From Marivita sp051859345 (lineage in GTDB: Bacteria > Pseudomonadota > Alphaproteobacteria > Rhodobacterales > Rhodobacteraceae), in the NCBI RefSeq assembly GCF_051859345.1, contig NZ_JBHYFV010000002.1, positions 186,001 to 250,000 of the forward strand: a DNA stretch of 64,000 nt. Direction: 5' to 3'. The notes under the pieces were generated by a model. It was not told where the DNA came from, did not search any database, and saw nothing but the letters and a program-made list of their open reading frames with translations. Position 1 is the first letter of the stretch, and the number at the start of each line of letters is the position of its first letter. Shown here in pieces: positions 9,354-21,765 of the stretch. The translations under genes were made by a program, and so were the position numbers.

Positions 9354-10235
9354 TTAGAGCGCCTCGGCGCCCGAGATAATTTCGATCAGTTCGTTGGTAA
9401 TCACGGCCTGACGCGAACGGTTGTATTCAATGGTGAGCTTGTCGATCATTTCACCCGCGTTGCGCGTGGCGTTGTCCATCGCGCTCATCCGGGCACCCTG
9501 TTCAGAGGCTCCATTTTCCAGCAGCGCCGCAAAAATCTGCGTCGCCACACCGCGCGGCAGAAGATCGGCGAGGATCGCCTCTTCGTCCGGCTCGTAATCG
9601 TAAAGCGTGGTTGCTTCCTCAGCGCCACTTTCAGGCGCATCGAACGCGGCCGGAATGATCTGCTGGGCAGTCGGGGTCTGGCTGACGACGTTGACGAACT
9701 TGGAGTAGAAGATCGTCGCGACATCGAATTCGTCCGCATCAAAGCGGCCAAGGATATCACGGGCAATGCCTTGTGCATCCGCATAGCCGATCCGCTTGAC
9801 CTCGGTCAGGTCGATGTGACCGATGAACAGGTCGCCGAAGTCACGCTTCATTGCGTCACGGCCTTTCTTGCCGACAGTCAGGATCTTGACTGTCTTTCCC
9901 CGGCCTCTGAGCTCGGTCGCCTTCTGCTTGGCCAGCTTCGCGATATTCGCATTGAAGCCACCACACAGACCGCGCTCAGCTGTCATGACGACAAGCAGAT
10001 GCACATCGTCCTTGCCCGTCCCGCTGAGCAGTCGGGGAGCGCTGTCGCTGTCGCCAACACTGGCGGCAAGCGCACCCATGACCGCGTTGAAACGCTCGGT
10101 ATAGGGACGTGCCATTTCAGCAGCATCCTGTGCCCGCCGCAGTTTCGCGGCGGCCACCATTTGCATGGCTTTGGTGATCTTGCGGGTCGATTTGACCGAC
10201 GCGATCCGGTTTTTCAAATCCTTGAGATTTGGCAT
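9354..10235 (-). CDS. atpG: F1F0 ATP synthase gamma subunit
   Basis: The 293-residue rotor-shaft subunit. The N-terminal helix MPNLKDLKNRIASVKSTRKI and the C-terminal NRSRQAVITNELIEIISGAEAL are the paired coiled-coil helices that enter the alpha3beta3 ring; AERGLCGGFN is a conserved internal motif. An acidic loop near residues 195-215 (APESGAEEATTLYDYEPDEE) matches the usual variable region. It lies 12 bases after atpA and 16 before atpD. Confidence 0.98.
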   Translation of the reverse strand: MPNLKDLKNRIASVKSTRKITKAMQMVAAAKLRRAQDAAEMARPYTERFNAVMGALAASVGDSDSAPRLLSGTGKDDVHLLVVMTAERGLCGGFNANIAKLAKQKATELRGRGKTVKILTVGKKGRDAMKRDFGDLFIGHIDLTEVKRIGYADAQGIARDILGRFDADEFDVATIFYSKFVNVVSQTPTAQQIIPAAFDAPESGAEEATTLYDYEPDEEAILADLLPRGVATQIFAALLENGASEQGARMSAMDNATRNAGEMIDKLTIEYNRSRQAVITNELIEIISGAEAL

Positions 10236-10247
10236 GGCCTCGTCTCC

Positions 10248-11786
<1,539 letters not shown>

Positions 11787-12347
11787 TTATCCGACCTCTT
11801 TCATAGCATTTTGCAGGGAGTTGAGCTTGGAGCGGATCGACGTGTCGATCATCTTCGAACCCACTTTAACGACAAGACCGCCGATGAGGCTTTCATCAAC
11901 GGTCATATTGATCTTGACGTCTTTACCAATCTTCGCTGTCAGCGTCTTGGCAAGTTCTTTCGACTGAGCGGCGGTCAGTTTCACGGCAGATGCGACATCC
12001 GCAGTCACTTCGCCTTTTTCTTCCGCAATCAACTCGCGCAGGCGGTTGATCATCTGCGGCACCACGAACAGACGCCGCTTGGACGCCATCAGCGACAGCA
12101 CGTTCTGCATGGTCTTCGACAGGTCCATCTTGGCCGAAACCGCAGCAATTGCGCCTGACTGCTCTTCGCGGCTGTAGACCGGCGAATGGATCAGATCCAT
12201 CAGCTCCGGGCTGCCGGCAAGAGCGGCCGACAGATCGTCGAGGTTGGACTCGAGCTGGTCGAATTCTTTACCCTCTTTGGCAAGGTCAAAGACCGCCATG
12301 GCATAGCGATCCGCGATGCCAGAGGAAATGGAAGCTGATTCAGACAC
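11787..12347 (-). CDS. atpH: F1F0 ATP synthase delta subunit
   Basis: The 186-residue delta subunit that joins F1 to the peripheral stalk. Recognisable parts are IADRYAMAVFDLAKE at the N-terminus and the C-terminal GKDVKINMTVDESLIGGLVVKVG. The open frame extends further upstream, but a GTG at 12347 preceded by GGAAGGGTGG gives the family's normal length and N-terminus, so I use it. It is the first gene of the F1 operon; the promoter must lie in the 347-base gap upstream. Confidence 0.95.
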   Translation of the reverse strand: MSESASISSGIADRYAMAVFDLAKEGKEFDQLESNLDDLSAALAGSPELMDLIHSPVYSREEQSGAIAAVSAKMDLSKTMQNVLSLMASKRRLFVVPQMINRLRELIAEEKGEVTADVASAVKLTAAQSKELAKTLTAKIGKDVKINMTVDESLIGGLVVKVGSKMIDTSIRSKLNSLQNAMKEVG

Positions 12348-12694
12348 GTCCACCCTTCCGCTATTCTGTCCCCGATCCCCCGAAGCTTCGGTGGTCAGGG
12401 TCGTTTCAGTTTGGCAAATGCCGCATGGCATAGAAATCAGCGCGGATGTAGCAGAGGCTTCCGCAGCCCGCAACACGGTATGGTGATTTTGAAAACCGAC
12501 CCATACCCCTTATTTCCAAGGGCTTAACACAGACTGCGACCTAATGCGCGCAAGAAAATTTCATCTGGCCCCATGATATCGGTCATGTTTGCCGATTCCT
12601 GTTGGCGCGAAACGTCTGAATTTGGTGTTCCCAAGAGGTCAACGCTCAATTCGCCTGATCGTAGCCTGTGAGCTGGAACCAGCCTGCAATGCAG
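12348..12694. other. Gene-free region upstream of the atp operon
   Basis: The only gap above 300 bases in the window. It should hold the atp operon promoter (minus strand). Candidate elements such as TTGACC near 12640 or TTGCGC near 12550 have no convincing -10 partner, so I do not call a promoter. A small inverted repeat, CCCTT and AAGGG, stands near 12510-12525. No terminator for the methyltransferase gene, tRNA or convincing ORF was seen. Confidence 0.6.
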
Positions 12695-13480
12695 TCAGTC
12701 GGTCGTCGTAAACGCAGGGCTTTTGGTCACCGAACGCGCGCGGACCGGCTTCGCAGAGGGTGACGGCACAAGATTCCCCAGCGGATTGAGCACCCGGCTT
12801 TCCAACTTCGTCCCGCGAGGAGTGGGGTTGGTTTTCGTCACCTCCACCATCAGCACCCCACCCGCAACAAGCGCCGACACGTTGCGCCCCATCTGTTCCC
12901 AGAACCGCCCGGTCTTCATCCAGAAGCGGCGGGTCGACGGGGGCTGGTACAAAACCGCCGTATGGCGCTGCGGCGCAAAGTTGTGGGCTTTCAACTGTGA
13001 TTCCAGCTGGCCCATCGAATAGGGCCGACCATATCCAAACGGGGTCGCATCGGACCGCGCCCACAGCCCCGACCGGTTCGGCACGATGAATAGTGCCTTG
13101 CCGCCGGGGCCAAGAACGCGCCAGCATTCCTCAAGCAGCGCCGAGGGCCGCTCGGATGTTTCCAGCCCGTGCATCAATATCAGCTTGTCAAAGCGCCCGT
13201 TCTCAATCGGCCATAATGTTTCTTCACACAGAACCGATACGTTGGGCATTCCCGCCGGCCAGGGCATCACGCCCTGCTGCGCTGGCATCAAGCCGATGAC
13301 CCGGCGCGCATCTTTCAGGTATGGCCGCAAGAGCGGAACCGCAAAGCCGAAACCGCCGACTGATTGCTTCTTGGCTTCGGGCCAGAATGTCTTGACCTGA
13401 TCCCGCACAACGCGCTGTGCCACCCGCCCGATCGCACTGCGATAATAAAAGCTGTGAAGACGCTGCACGTCGAGATGCAT
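12695..13480 (-). CDS. Class I SAM-dependent methyltransferase
   Basis: A 261-residue protein that resembles a methyltransferase with a degenerate Rossmann core. The part ENGRFDKLILMHGLETSE followed by LLEECWRVLGPGGKALFIVPN is the motif IV-VI region of class I enzymes. The glycine-rich SAM loop is weak, so cofactor binding is not proven. The C-terminal 50 residues are basic and low-complexity. Divergent from gloB with a 62-base gap, a pairing that may share a regulatory region. The substrate is unknown. Confidence 0.8.
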   Translation of the reverse strand: MHLDVQRLHSFYYRSAIGRVAQRVVRDQVKTFWPEAKKQSVGGFGFAVPLLRPYLKDARRVIGLMPAQQGVMPWPAGMPNVSVLCEETLWPIENGRFDKLILMHGLETSERPSALLEECWRVLGPGGKALFIVPNRSGLWARSDATPFGYGRPYSMGQLESQLKAHNFAPQRHTAVLYQPPSTRRFWMKTGRFWEQMGRNVSALVAGGVLMVEVTKTNPTPRGTKLESRVLNPLGNLVPSPSAKPVRARSVTKSPAFTTTD

Positions 13481-13542
13481 TTGGGCCTCCGATATATTTG
13501 GCCTAGATTGAGATAAGTGTAACCACCACGGAAAGAAATGCC

Positions 13543-14310
13543 ATGACTCTTGAACTTGTCACCCTGCCTGCGCTGTCAGACAATTACACCTATCTTCTGC
13601 ATGACAGCGAAAGCGGCCAGACGGCCTGCATTGATGTGCCCGAAGCCGAACCCATCCTTAGCGAACTCGCAAGCCGCGGCTGGTCCCTGAACGAGATCTG
13701 GCTGACCCATCATCATCACGACCATATCGGCGGCGTGGATGATCTGCTCAAACATCACGACGCCAAGGTGACAGGCGCAAAGGCAGACCGGCATCGCCTG
13801 CCTCGTCTCAACCGCGAAGTCGCGGATGGCGATGCGTTTGAATTCGGTGGTGAGGTGGTGGAGATCCTTGATGTCTCCGGCCACACCGTTGGACATATCG
13901 CCTTTGTCCTTCCCAAATCCGGCTATGCGTTTACGGCAGACAGCCTGATGGCGCTGGGATGTGGTCGCCTGTTCGAAGGCACCGCGGCACAAATGTGGAA
14001 CAGCCTGCAAAAGCTCGCAGCGCTTGATCCGTCGACGATTATCTGTTCGGGTCATGAATACACCCAAGCCAATGCACGGTTCGCGATCACCATCGACCCG
14101 GAAAATATAGACTTGAAAGACCGCATAGAACGCATAAATTCGAAGCGTGACAGCAACGAACCGACGGTTCCCAGCAAACTCTCTGACGAAGTGGCGACCA
14201 ATCCATTCCTGCGCGCCGCTGATCCCGCGATACAAGCCCATCTCGACATGATCGGCGCAGAGCCGGTCGAGGTTTTTGCGGAAATCCGGGCTCGTAAAGA
14301 CCGCTTCTGA
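13543..14310 (+). CDS. gloB: Hydroxyacylglutathione hydrolase (glyoxalase II)
   Basis: Hydrolyses S-lactoylglutathione to lactate and glutathione, the second step of methylglyoxal detoxification. The 255-residue protein carries the binuclear metal motif THHHHDHIGG (residues 55-64), VSGHTVGHIAFV and the C-terminal SGHEYTQANARFA; these supply the usual His/Asp ligands and glutathione contacts. No glyoxalase I gene is in the window. ATG 13543 begins the recognisable MTLELVTLPALSDNYTYLL N-terminus. Confidence 0.96.
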   Translation: MTLELVTLPALSDNYTYLLHDSESGQTACIDVPEAEPILSELASRGWSLNEIWLTHHHHDHIGGVDDLLKHHDAKVTGAKADRHRLPRLNREVADGDAFEFGGEVVEILDVSGHTVGHIAFVLPKSGYAFTADSLMALGCGRLFEGTAAQMWNSLQKLAALDPSTIICSGHEYTQANARFAITIDPENIDLKDRIERINSKRDSNEPTVPSKLSDEVATNPFLRAADPAIQAHLDMIGAEPVEVFAEIRARKDRF

Positions 14311-14467
14311 GGCAAATTCACAAGAACTTGTGAACAATCGATACCTTGTGACCTGTCAAGACGAAGAAAAAACTTGAAGCTTTGTCGGTAACGACCAAAC
14401 TTTAATACTAAGATGACAGTTGTTCCGTACCCTGCGGCGCGACGCAAAAAAGAAGGAGCACTAAATC

Positions 14468-16788
<2,321 letters not shown>

Positions 16789-16792
<4 letters not shown>

Positions 16793-17742
16793 TCCGCAGC
16801 GTCTTTGCACTGATCCTCGCGTCCGCCACACCTGCTGTGGCGGACGTTTCGTTTTTGGGGATGCCACTGGACTGCGTTCTGGGCGAAACCTGCGTGATCG
16901 AGGACTATCCAGACGTCGATCCTTCGGAAAACGTGTCCGACTACCACTGCGGCCTGAAATCCCGCGATGGGCACAGCGGCACGGATTTTGCACTTCTCAG
17001 CTTTGATCAGATGGACAAAGGGGTGCGCGTGATCGCCGCCGCCGATGGTCGGGTACAAGCGATCCGCAACACGCGACCGGATCAGCCCTATGTTCCCGGA
17101 ACGGATCTGAACGGTGAAGAATGCGGCAACGCGGTGCGCATCGACCACGGCAACGGCTATCAGTCGGTCTACTGCCACATGAAGCTCGGGTCTGTGCGGG
17201 TCACGCCGGGACAGCGTGTCTTGCAAGGGCAACTTCTGGGCGAAGTTGGACTCAGCGGACTGACCAATTACCCGCACCTGCACCTGACCATCACCCAAGG
17301 GGCCGACATCGTTGATCCCTTCGCGCCCGAACAGGACAATGCGTGCAGCACTCCGCTACAAACGCTCTGGCTCGACACACCCAAATACACCGATGCGGGT
17401 CTGTACACAGTTGGTATATCGGACGCGATTCCCGAACTGGGATCGGTGCAATCCGGAGCGGCACGGCGCACCACATTGTCCCCGCAAGACGATCTGATCC
17501 TGTATGCCCACGCGTTTCACGGCAACACATATGACCGGATCGAGATGACGATGACCGGCCCGGACGGACAGGTGTTCGATCACACTGCCCGGCTGGACGT
17601 CGATCAAAAGCACTTGATGCGCGCCTATGGAAGGCGTGCGCCCGCGACGGGATGGCCCAGGGGCGACTATCGCGGCTATGCGCGGATGATCCGGGGCGAC
17701 AGGATCATCGCTATTCGGCATGCGGATGTAACCGTCGAATAG
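16789..17742 (+). CDS. Secreted M23-family metallopeptidase
   Basis: A 317-residue protein with a short signal peptide (VIRSVFALILASATPAVA) and a LytM/M23 peptidase domain. The zinc and catalytic set appears complete: HSGTD (His about 62, Asp about 66), a YCHM His near residue 129, and HLHL near residue 163. Such enzymes cut peptidoglycan peptide bridges in the periplasm. The C-terminal ~130 residues are an extra domain I do not recognise. The GTG start lies inside the clpA stop (GTGA), so translation is coupled to a cytoplasmic unfoldase, a functionally odd pairing. It ends 3 bases from the convergent MotB-like gene. Confidence 0.9.
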
Positions 17743-17745
17743 CGC

Positions 17746-19902
17746 CTACTGTTCGGTCAGTTTAAGTTCGATCCGACGGTTCTGCGCCCGTGCCTGCGCT
17801 GTATCCTCGGGGTTCACCGGCTGGTATTCCCCGAACCCATTGGCCGACAGGCGCTGTGGTGGAATGCCCAGGTCTTCGATCATGTAGCGCACCACGGACA
17901 GCGCGCGGGCCTGTGACAGCTCCCAGTTGTCCGCATAGATCCCCTGCCCCGAGAGCGGCAGATCGTCGGTGTGACCATCCACACGAATGATCCAATTGAT
18001 CCCGGCGGGAATGTCCTGCGCCACATCCCGCAGGATGGCCGCCACATTGGCGATCTGCGCACGCCCCCCCGGCGACAAACCAGCCTCGGCAGGCGGGAAC
18101 AGCACTTCGGACGAAAAGACAAACCGGTCTCCTTCGATGCGGACACCATCACGATCGCCCAGCACCTCGCGCAGGCGGCCAAAGAATTCAGAGCGATAGC
18201 GTTCCAGATCCTGATTCTGCCCCGCCAGCCGCTGCTTTTCCTCTTCAAGGCGTTGACGCTCAATCTCCAACCTCTCGCGCTCGGCCTCTTCCAACTGCCG
18301 ACGACGACGCTCTTCGGCGGCGACACGGGCCAGCGCCGTGTTCAATTCACTGCCAAGGCTTTCAAGCTGGATTTGCGCCTCGACATCTTTCGCCTCGGCC
18401 TCGTCCAGAAGTGCCTGCAACGAAGACAACTGCCGGCGCAATGCGCCCACCTGCTGGTTCAGCAACTCGGTCTGGCGCTGCGCCACGGTTGCGCGTTCGG
18501 TTTCCGCATCCAGACGGTCCCGCGCCTGTTCCAGCAAAAGCTGACGCTGTTCGGACTCGGACAAACGATCCTGCAACGCGGTTTCCGTGGCGATCTGCGC
18601 CGCCAGCGCCGCAGCCAACTGGTCGCGGGTGTCTTCCAGGGATGCCTCGGTCGCGCTTTGCTGCGCCAATGCTGCGGCAAGCCGTTGCTCGAGCGTCTGT
18701 TCGCTTTCTGACCGCGCCGCTGCGTTCGCCTGCGCCTCGGCCAATGCCTGACGCAAGGTTTCCAGCGTCGCCTGCATTTCGGATGTTGTCTGCTCCGATG
18801 CGCTCAGATCCGTAGACAACGCCGCATTTTCGGCGCGCAACGACTCAAGCCGGGATTCCAGCGCCTCCGCTTCGGAGACCCGTATCAAGGCTTGCGACAA
18901 CTGCGATTCCAGCGACGACAGGGTGGTCTGATCCACCGACGCCGCCTCCAGATCGGATTGCAAGCCGTCGATCCGATCTGCCTGCGCATCAAGCCGCGCC
19001 TGCAACGCCGCTGCGGTTTCCTCCCCGTCCAGCAACGCCGCCGCCAGTCGCGCGTTCAGATCGTCCTCCGCATCCCGCGCAGCCGCCAGAAGCGTCAGTG
19101 TTTCCTCCGCCCTTGCACGCTGTTCCTCAAGCGCCATCGTCATTGCGGTCAGTTCTGCGTCGGCGTTCTGTAACCGCGCGCGCAGGGCTTCTGCCGCCGC
19201 AGCCTCGGCCAACTTGGCCGCCTCTTCCTCGGTCAGCGCGGTTTCAAGTCCCTCCACCTGCGCGGTCAGGGCAGTCACCTGTTCAGAGGTTTCCTCATTC
19301 TCGGACCGCAGATCCGCCACCAGCGCCTCAAGCGCCTCGCGACGGGCCGCCGCCAGCCGCGCAGCTTCGACCTGTTCATCAATCTCGCCGCGTGCCGTAG
19401 CCAGCGCGAGGTTCAGCGACTCTTGCTCTGTGAGCAACTGTTCCTGCGCTGCCGTCAGGTCGGCCACCTGATCGCGCGCTGTATCGCGCTCGGACAAAAG
19501 ACCGGCGACTTGCTCCTCGAAGGAGGCAATCCGCGCATCCGCCGCATCAAGCGCCGCCGCCTGACGATCCCGCGTCGCCGACAGGGATGCAATGATCGCC
19601 TCCTGTTCGGTCAACCGGGCTTGCGTGTCATCCAGCGTCGCGTTGAGCGTGCTCAATTGGTTGGAGAGCGAGGTTGTCCGTTGCTGTTCGACACCCAAGG
19701 CGCGGGACAGCTCCAGTATCTCGGACGACAGCGTATTGAGTTCGGATTCCTGTCCGCTGATCGTATCCCGCAACACCGCCTGAACCACCATGAAGATGGT
19801 CAGAACGAACATCAGCACCAGCAAAAGCCCGGTCATCGCATCCACGAATCCGGGCCAGATCGAGGATTGGAAACGGGCTCCGGTGCGCCGTGACAGGGCC
19901 AT
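17746..19902 (-). CDS. MotB/OmpA-like protein with long coiled coil
   Basis: A 718-residue inner-membrane-anchored envelope protein. One transmembrane helix (about residues 18-40) begins VDAMTGLLLVLMF and carries Asp21 at the place of the ion-carrying Asp of MotB. Then come about 520 residues of Ala/Glu/Leu/Gln-rich coiled coil (about 46-565). A C-terminal OmpA-type peptidoglycan-binding domain has IRVDGHTDDLPL and a closing RAQNRRIELKL. It forms a two-gene unit with the MotA/ExbB-like gene 3 bases upstream. Together they look like an ion-driven motor or force-transducing complex. It is not flagellar MotB, as no flagellar genes are near; function unknown. Confidence 0.9.
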   Translation of the reverse strand: MALSRRTGARFQSSIWPGFVDAMTGLLLVLMFVLTIFMVVQAVLRDTISGQESELNTLSSEILELSRALGVEQQRTTSLSNQLSTLNATLDDTQARLTEQEAIIASLSATRDRQAAALDAADARIASFEEQVAGLLSERDTARDQVADLTAAQEQLLTEQESLNLALATARGEIDEQVEAARLAAARREALEALVADLRSENEETSEQVTALTAQVEGLETALTEEEAAKLAEAAAAEALRARLQNADAELTAMTMALEEQRARAEETLTLLAAARDAEDDLNARLAAALLDGEETAAALQARLDAQADRIDGLQSDLEAASVDQTTLSSLESQLSQALIRVSEAEALESRLESLRAENAALSTDLSASEQTTSEMQATLETLRQALAEAQANAAARSESEQTLEQRLAAALAQQSATEASLEDTRDQLAAALAAQIATETALQDRLSESEQRQLLLEQARDRLDAETERATVAQRQTELLNQQVGALRRQLSSLQALLDEAEAKDVEAQIQLESLGSELNTALARVAAEERRRRQLEEAERERLEIERQRLEEEKQRLAGQNQDLERYRSEFFGRLREVLGDRDGVRIEGDRFVFSSEVLFPPAEAGLSPGGRAQIANVAAILRDVAQDIPAGINWIIRVDGHTDDLPLSGQGIYADNWELSQARALSVVRYMIEDLGIPPQRLSANGFGEYQPVNPEDTAQARAQNRRIELKLTEQ

Positions 19903-19905
19903 GGC

Positions 19906-21096
19906 TTAACCCTCGCCCTTGTCGATCTTGCGTCCTGTATTGCGGGCCAGACGATCCAGCGCCCGACCAATGAAGGACAGATCGGTCCGCAATTCCGCCA
20001 TGGTCTCCTGCCGACCGGCTGACACCTCTTCCAGAATCCGCAACATCTGCACGTCGATCGACCGCAGCCGCATCCGGCTTTCCGCATCCAGCCCTTCGTT
20101 TTCGGACTTGTGCGTCAGCACGTCGATCAACCGGTCCTGACTGTCCGCAATACGGGCAAAAGCCGTGGCGCTTGGTGCGGTGGCCTCCATCCGTTCGGTC
20201 ATCCGCTCCAGCGTGTCGCTCAACTGACCCAACCGGTATTCGACTTCGGACCGGCCTTCCTCGGATTGGGCGAACAATAACTGCATCGCCTCCATCTGTT
20301 CGACCATCTGATCAAGGATGACTCCGGCAGTGCCCATGTCACCGCCGCTTTCAGAATCACCGCTTGAAAAGCCAAGCTTGGTGATTGAACTCAGCCACTC
20401 TTCCAATTCGCGGTAGAACCGGTTCTGGCCATGGCCCGCAAACAGCTCTAGCAGACCAACAACCAGCGACCCGGCCAGCCCGAGCAGGGACGAGGCGAAC
20501 GCCACCCCCATGCCCGACAACTGCGTGTCGAGTCCGCTCATCAGGCGCGAAAACACCTCGGTCCCGGTCTCACCGTCCTCGGGCGCCAGACCACGGATCG
20601 TATCGACCAGCGCGGGGACAGTGGTGGCAAGACCGTAAAACGTACCCAACAGGCCAAGAAAGATCAGAAGGTTGACGATGTACCGCGTGATCTCGCGCGC
20701 CTCGTCGATCCGTGTGGCAACGGAATCCAGAATGGACCGGGTTGAGGTGGTGTTGATCTGCATGCGCTTGCCGCGCGACCGCAACAGTGTTGCCAGTGGC
20801 GCAAGCAGCAAGGGTGCCTGGATCTGCAAACCACTGTCCCGCTTGCGGGCGAAATCCTCAAGCCAGCGCACCGACTGGATCAACTGCCACACCTGCCAGA
20901 AACAGGCGAGCACACCGATCACGAAAACAAAAGCGATAAAGCCGTTCAGATAGGGATTGGTCTGAAAGACCGGCAGCACCCGCGGCAACGCCACAAATGC
21001 CCCAAACCCTGTGAGCCCCAGCACAAGGAGCATCATCAGCACCTGTCGAACAGGTTGGGAGAATTGTGGCTCGGCCTCGATGTCCGGCTGATCCAT
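19906..21096 (-). CDS. MotA/TolQ/ExbB-family channel-like protein
   Basis: A 396-residue membrane protein with four predicted helices (about 18-38, 51-70, 140-160, 195-220). The LLIFLGLLGTFYGLATTVPA and GMGVAFASSLLGLAGS stretches match the two conserved helices of MotA/TolQ/ExbB proton channels. A cytoplasmic loop lies between helices 2 and 3, and a C-terminal helical tail (about 258-390) looks coiled. The partner is the MotB/OmpA-like protein encoded immediately downstream, whose helix bears the expected Asp. Likely a proton- or sodium-driven stator-like ring; the load it drives is not known. ZorAB of Zorya defence has the same logic but its accessory genes are absent here. Confidence 0.88.
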   Translation of the reverse strand: MDQPDIEAEPQFSQPVRQVLMMLLVLGLTGFGAFVALPRVLPVFQTNPYLNGFIAFVFVIGVLACFWQVWQLIQSVRWLEDFARKRDSGLQIQAPLLLAPLATLLRSRGKRMQINTTSTRSILDSVATRIDEAREITRYIVNLLIFLGLLGTFYGLATTVPALVDTIRGLAPEDGETGTEVFSRLMSGLDTQLSGMGVAFASSLLGLAGSLVVGLLELFAGHGQNRFYRELEEWLSSITKLGFSSGDSESGGDMGTAGVILDQMVEQMEAMQLLFAQSEEGRSEVEYRLGQLSDTLERMTERMEATAPSATAFARIADSQDRLIDVLTHKSENEGLDAESRMRLRSIDVQMLRILEEVSAGRQETMAELRTDLSFIGRALDRLARNTGRKIDKGEG

Positions 21097-21168
21097 TCGG
21101 ACAGTTCCTGACGCGTTTCTTGTTCTTCGCGGGTCACACTAGGCGGTTCGCCGCCAATCTCCAAGCCG

Positions 21169-21699
21169 TTAAGCGATCAGGGCCCGCACACGGTCGCACA
21201 GCCAGTTCAAGTCTGCATCAGGGATGCCCAATTCAGCAAGATGTGACGCTGTATTGAACAGGTATTCGCTGTTCGGTCCACGCCCCCCGACCGCTGTGGC
21301 GATGATCCGAGCCTGCTCTTCCAGATCAAGCGACCCGCAATACTGCACATGATCCGGGTCAATGACATAGGTGACCGCGATGTCTTCGCGACCATCCGCA
21401 AACTTGAGCGGGAGAATCTTTTCCAGATACGCCGACGACACCAGTTCCCGTTCCCGCAGGTAGGCCATTGTCGCGTCAAGCTCGGCCTCGTGCATCTGCA
21501 TGGCAAGCCCGTCACACGCGCTACCCTCCTGCGCATCCAGCGCCAGAACCAGTCCGGGGATGTCGTCCGTACCACGGTGATGGATCGACCGCATGCAAAA
21601 GCTGCGCGCATAGCCCTCAAGCCGCGCAGGTGCAGTTTCCACCGGAACAAAACCGGGGTTCCACAAAAGCGATCCGTATCCGAATACCCATAGTGTCAT
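21169..21699 (-). CDS. ChaC-like gamma-glutamylcyclotransferase
   Basis: A 176-residue protein of the ChaC/GGCT family, which releases 5-oxoproline from gamma-glutamyl compounds, in ChaC's case from glutathione. The N-terminal WVFGYGSLLWNPGF is the substrate-loop signature, followed by RSFCMRSIHHRGT and GLVLALDA. The start is taken at ATG 21699, which gives the normal family N-terminus; the open frame continues upstream without homology. Together with gloB 7 kb away, it fits glutathione metabolism in this organism, but they are not in an operon. Confidence 0.92.
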   Translation of the reverse strand: MTLWVFGYGSLLWNPGFVPVETAPARLEGYARSFCMRSIHHRGTDDIPGLVLALDAQEGSACDGLAMQMHEAELDATMAYLRERELVSSAYLEKILPLKFADGREDIAVTYVIDPDHVQYCGSLDLEEQARIIATAVGGRGPNSEYLFNTASHLAELGIPDADLNWLCDRVRALIA

Positions 21700-21765
21700 G
21701 GTGCTGGTGCTGCCTTTCCGGGCGCGGTAAACACCAAACGCACGACAGGTGAAAGGGGGTCGCGG

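Noticed and set aside
12348..12694. A sigma-70 promoter for the atp operon
   Set aside because: TTGACC- and TTGCGC-like boxes are present, but no -10 box with at least four matches lies at 16-18 bases.
17746..21096. Zorya-type antiphage defence (ZorAB) as the identity of the motor-like pair
   Set aside because: The stator logic is similar, but ZorC/ZorD/ZorE are absent, no mobile or defence genes are nearby, and the surroundings are housekeeping genes.
17746..21096. Flagellar stator motAB or the Tol-Pal tolQR pair
   Set aside because: No flagellar, tolA, tolB or pal genes adjoin, and the 520-residue coil does not match MotB or TolR.
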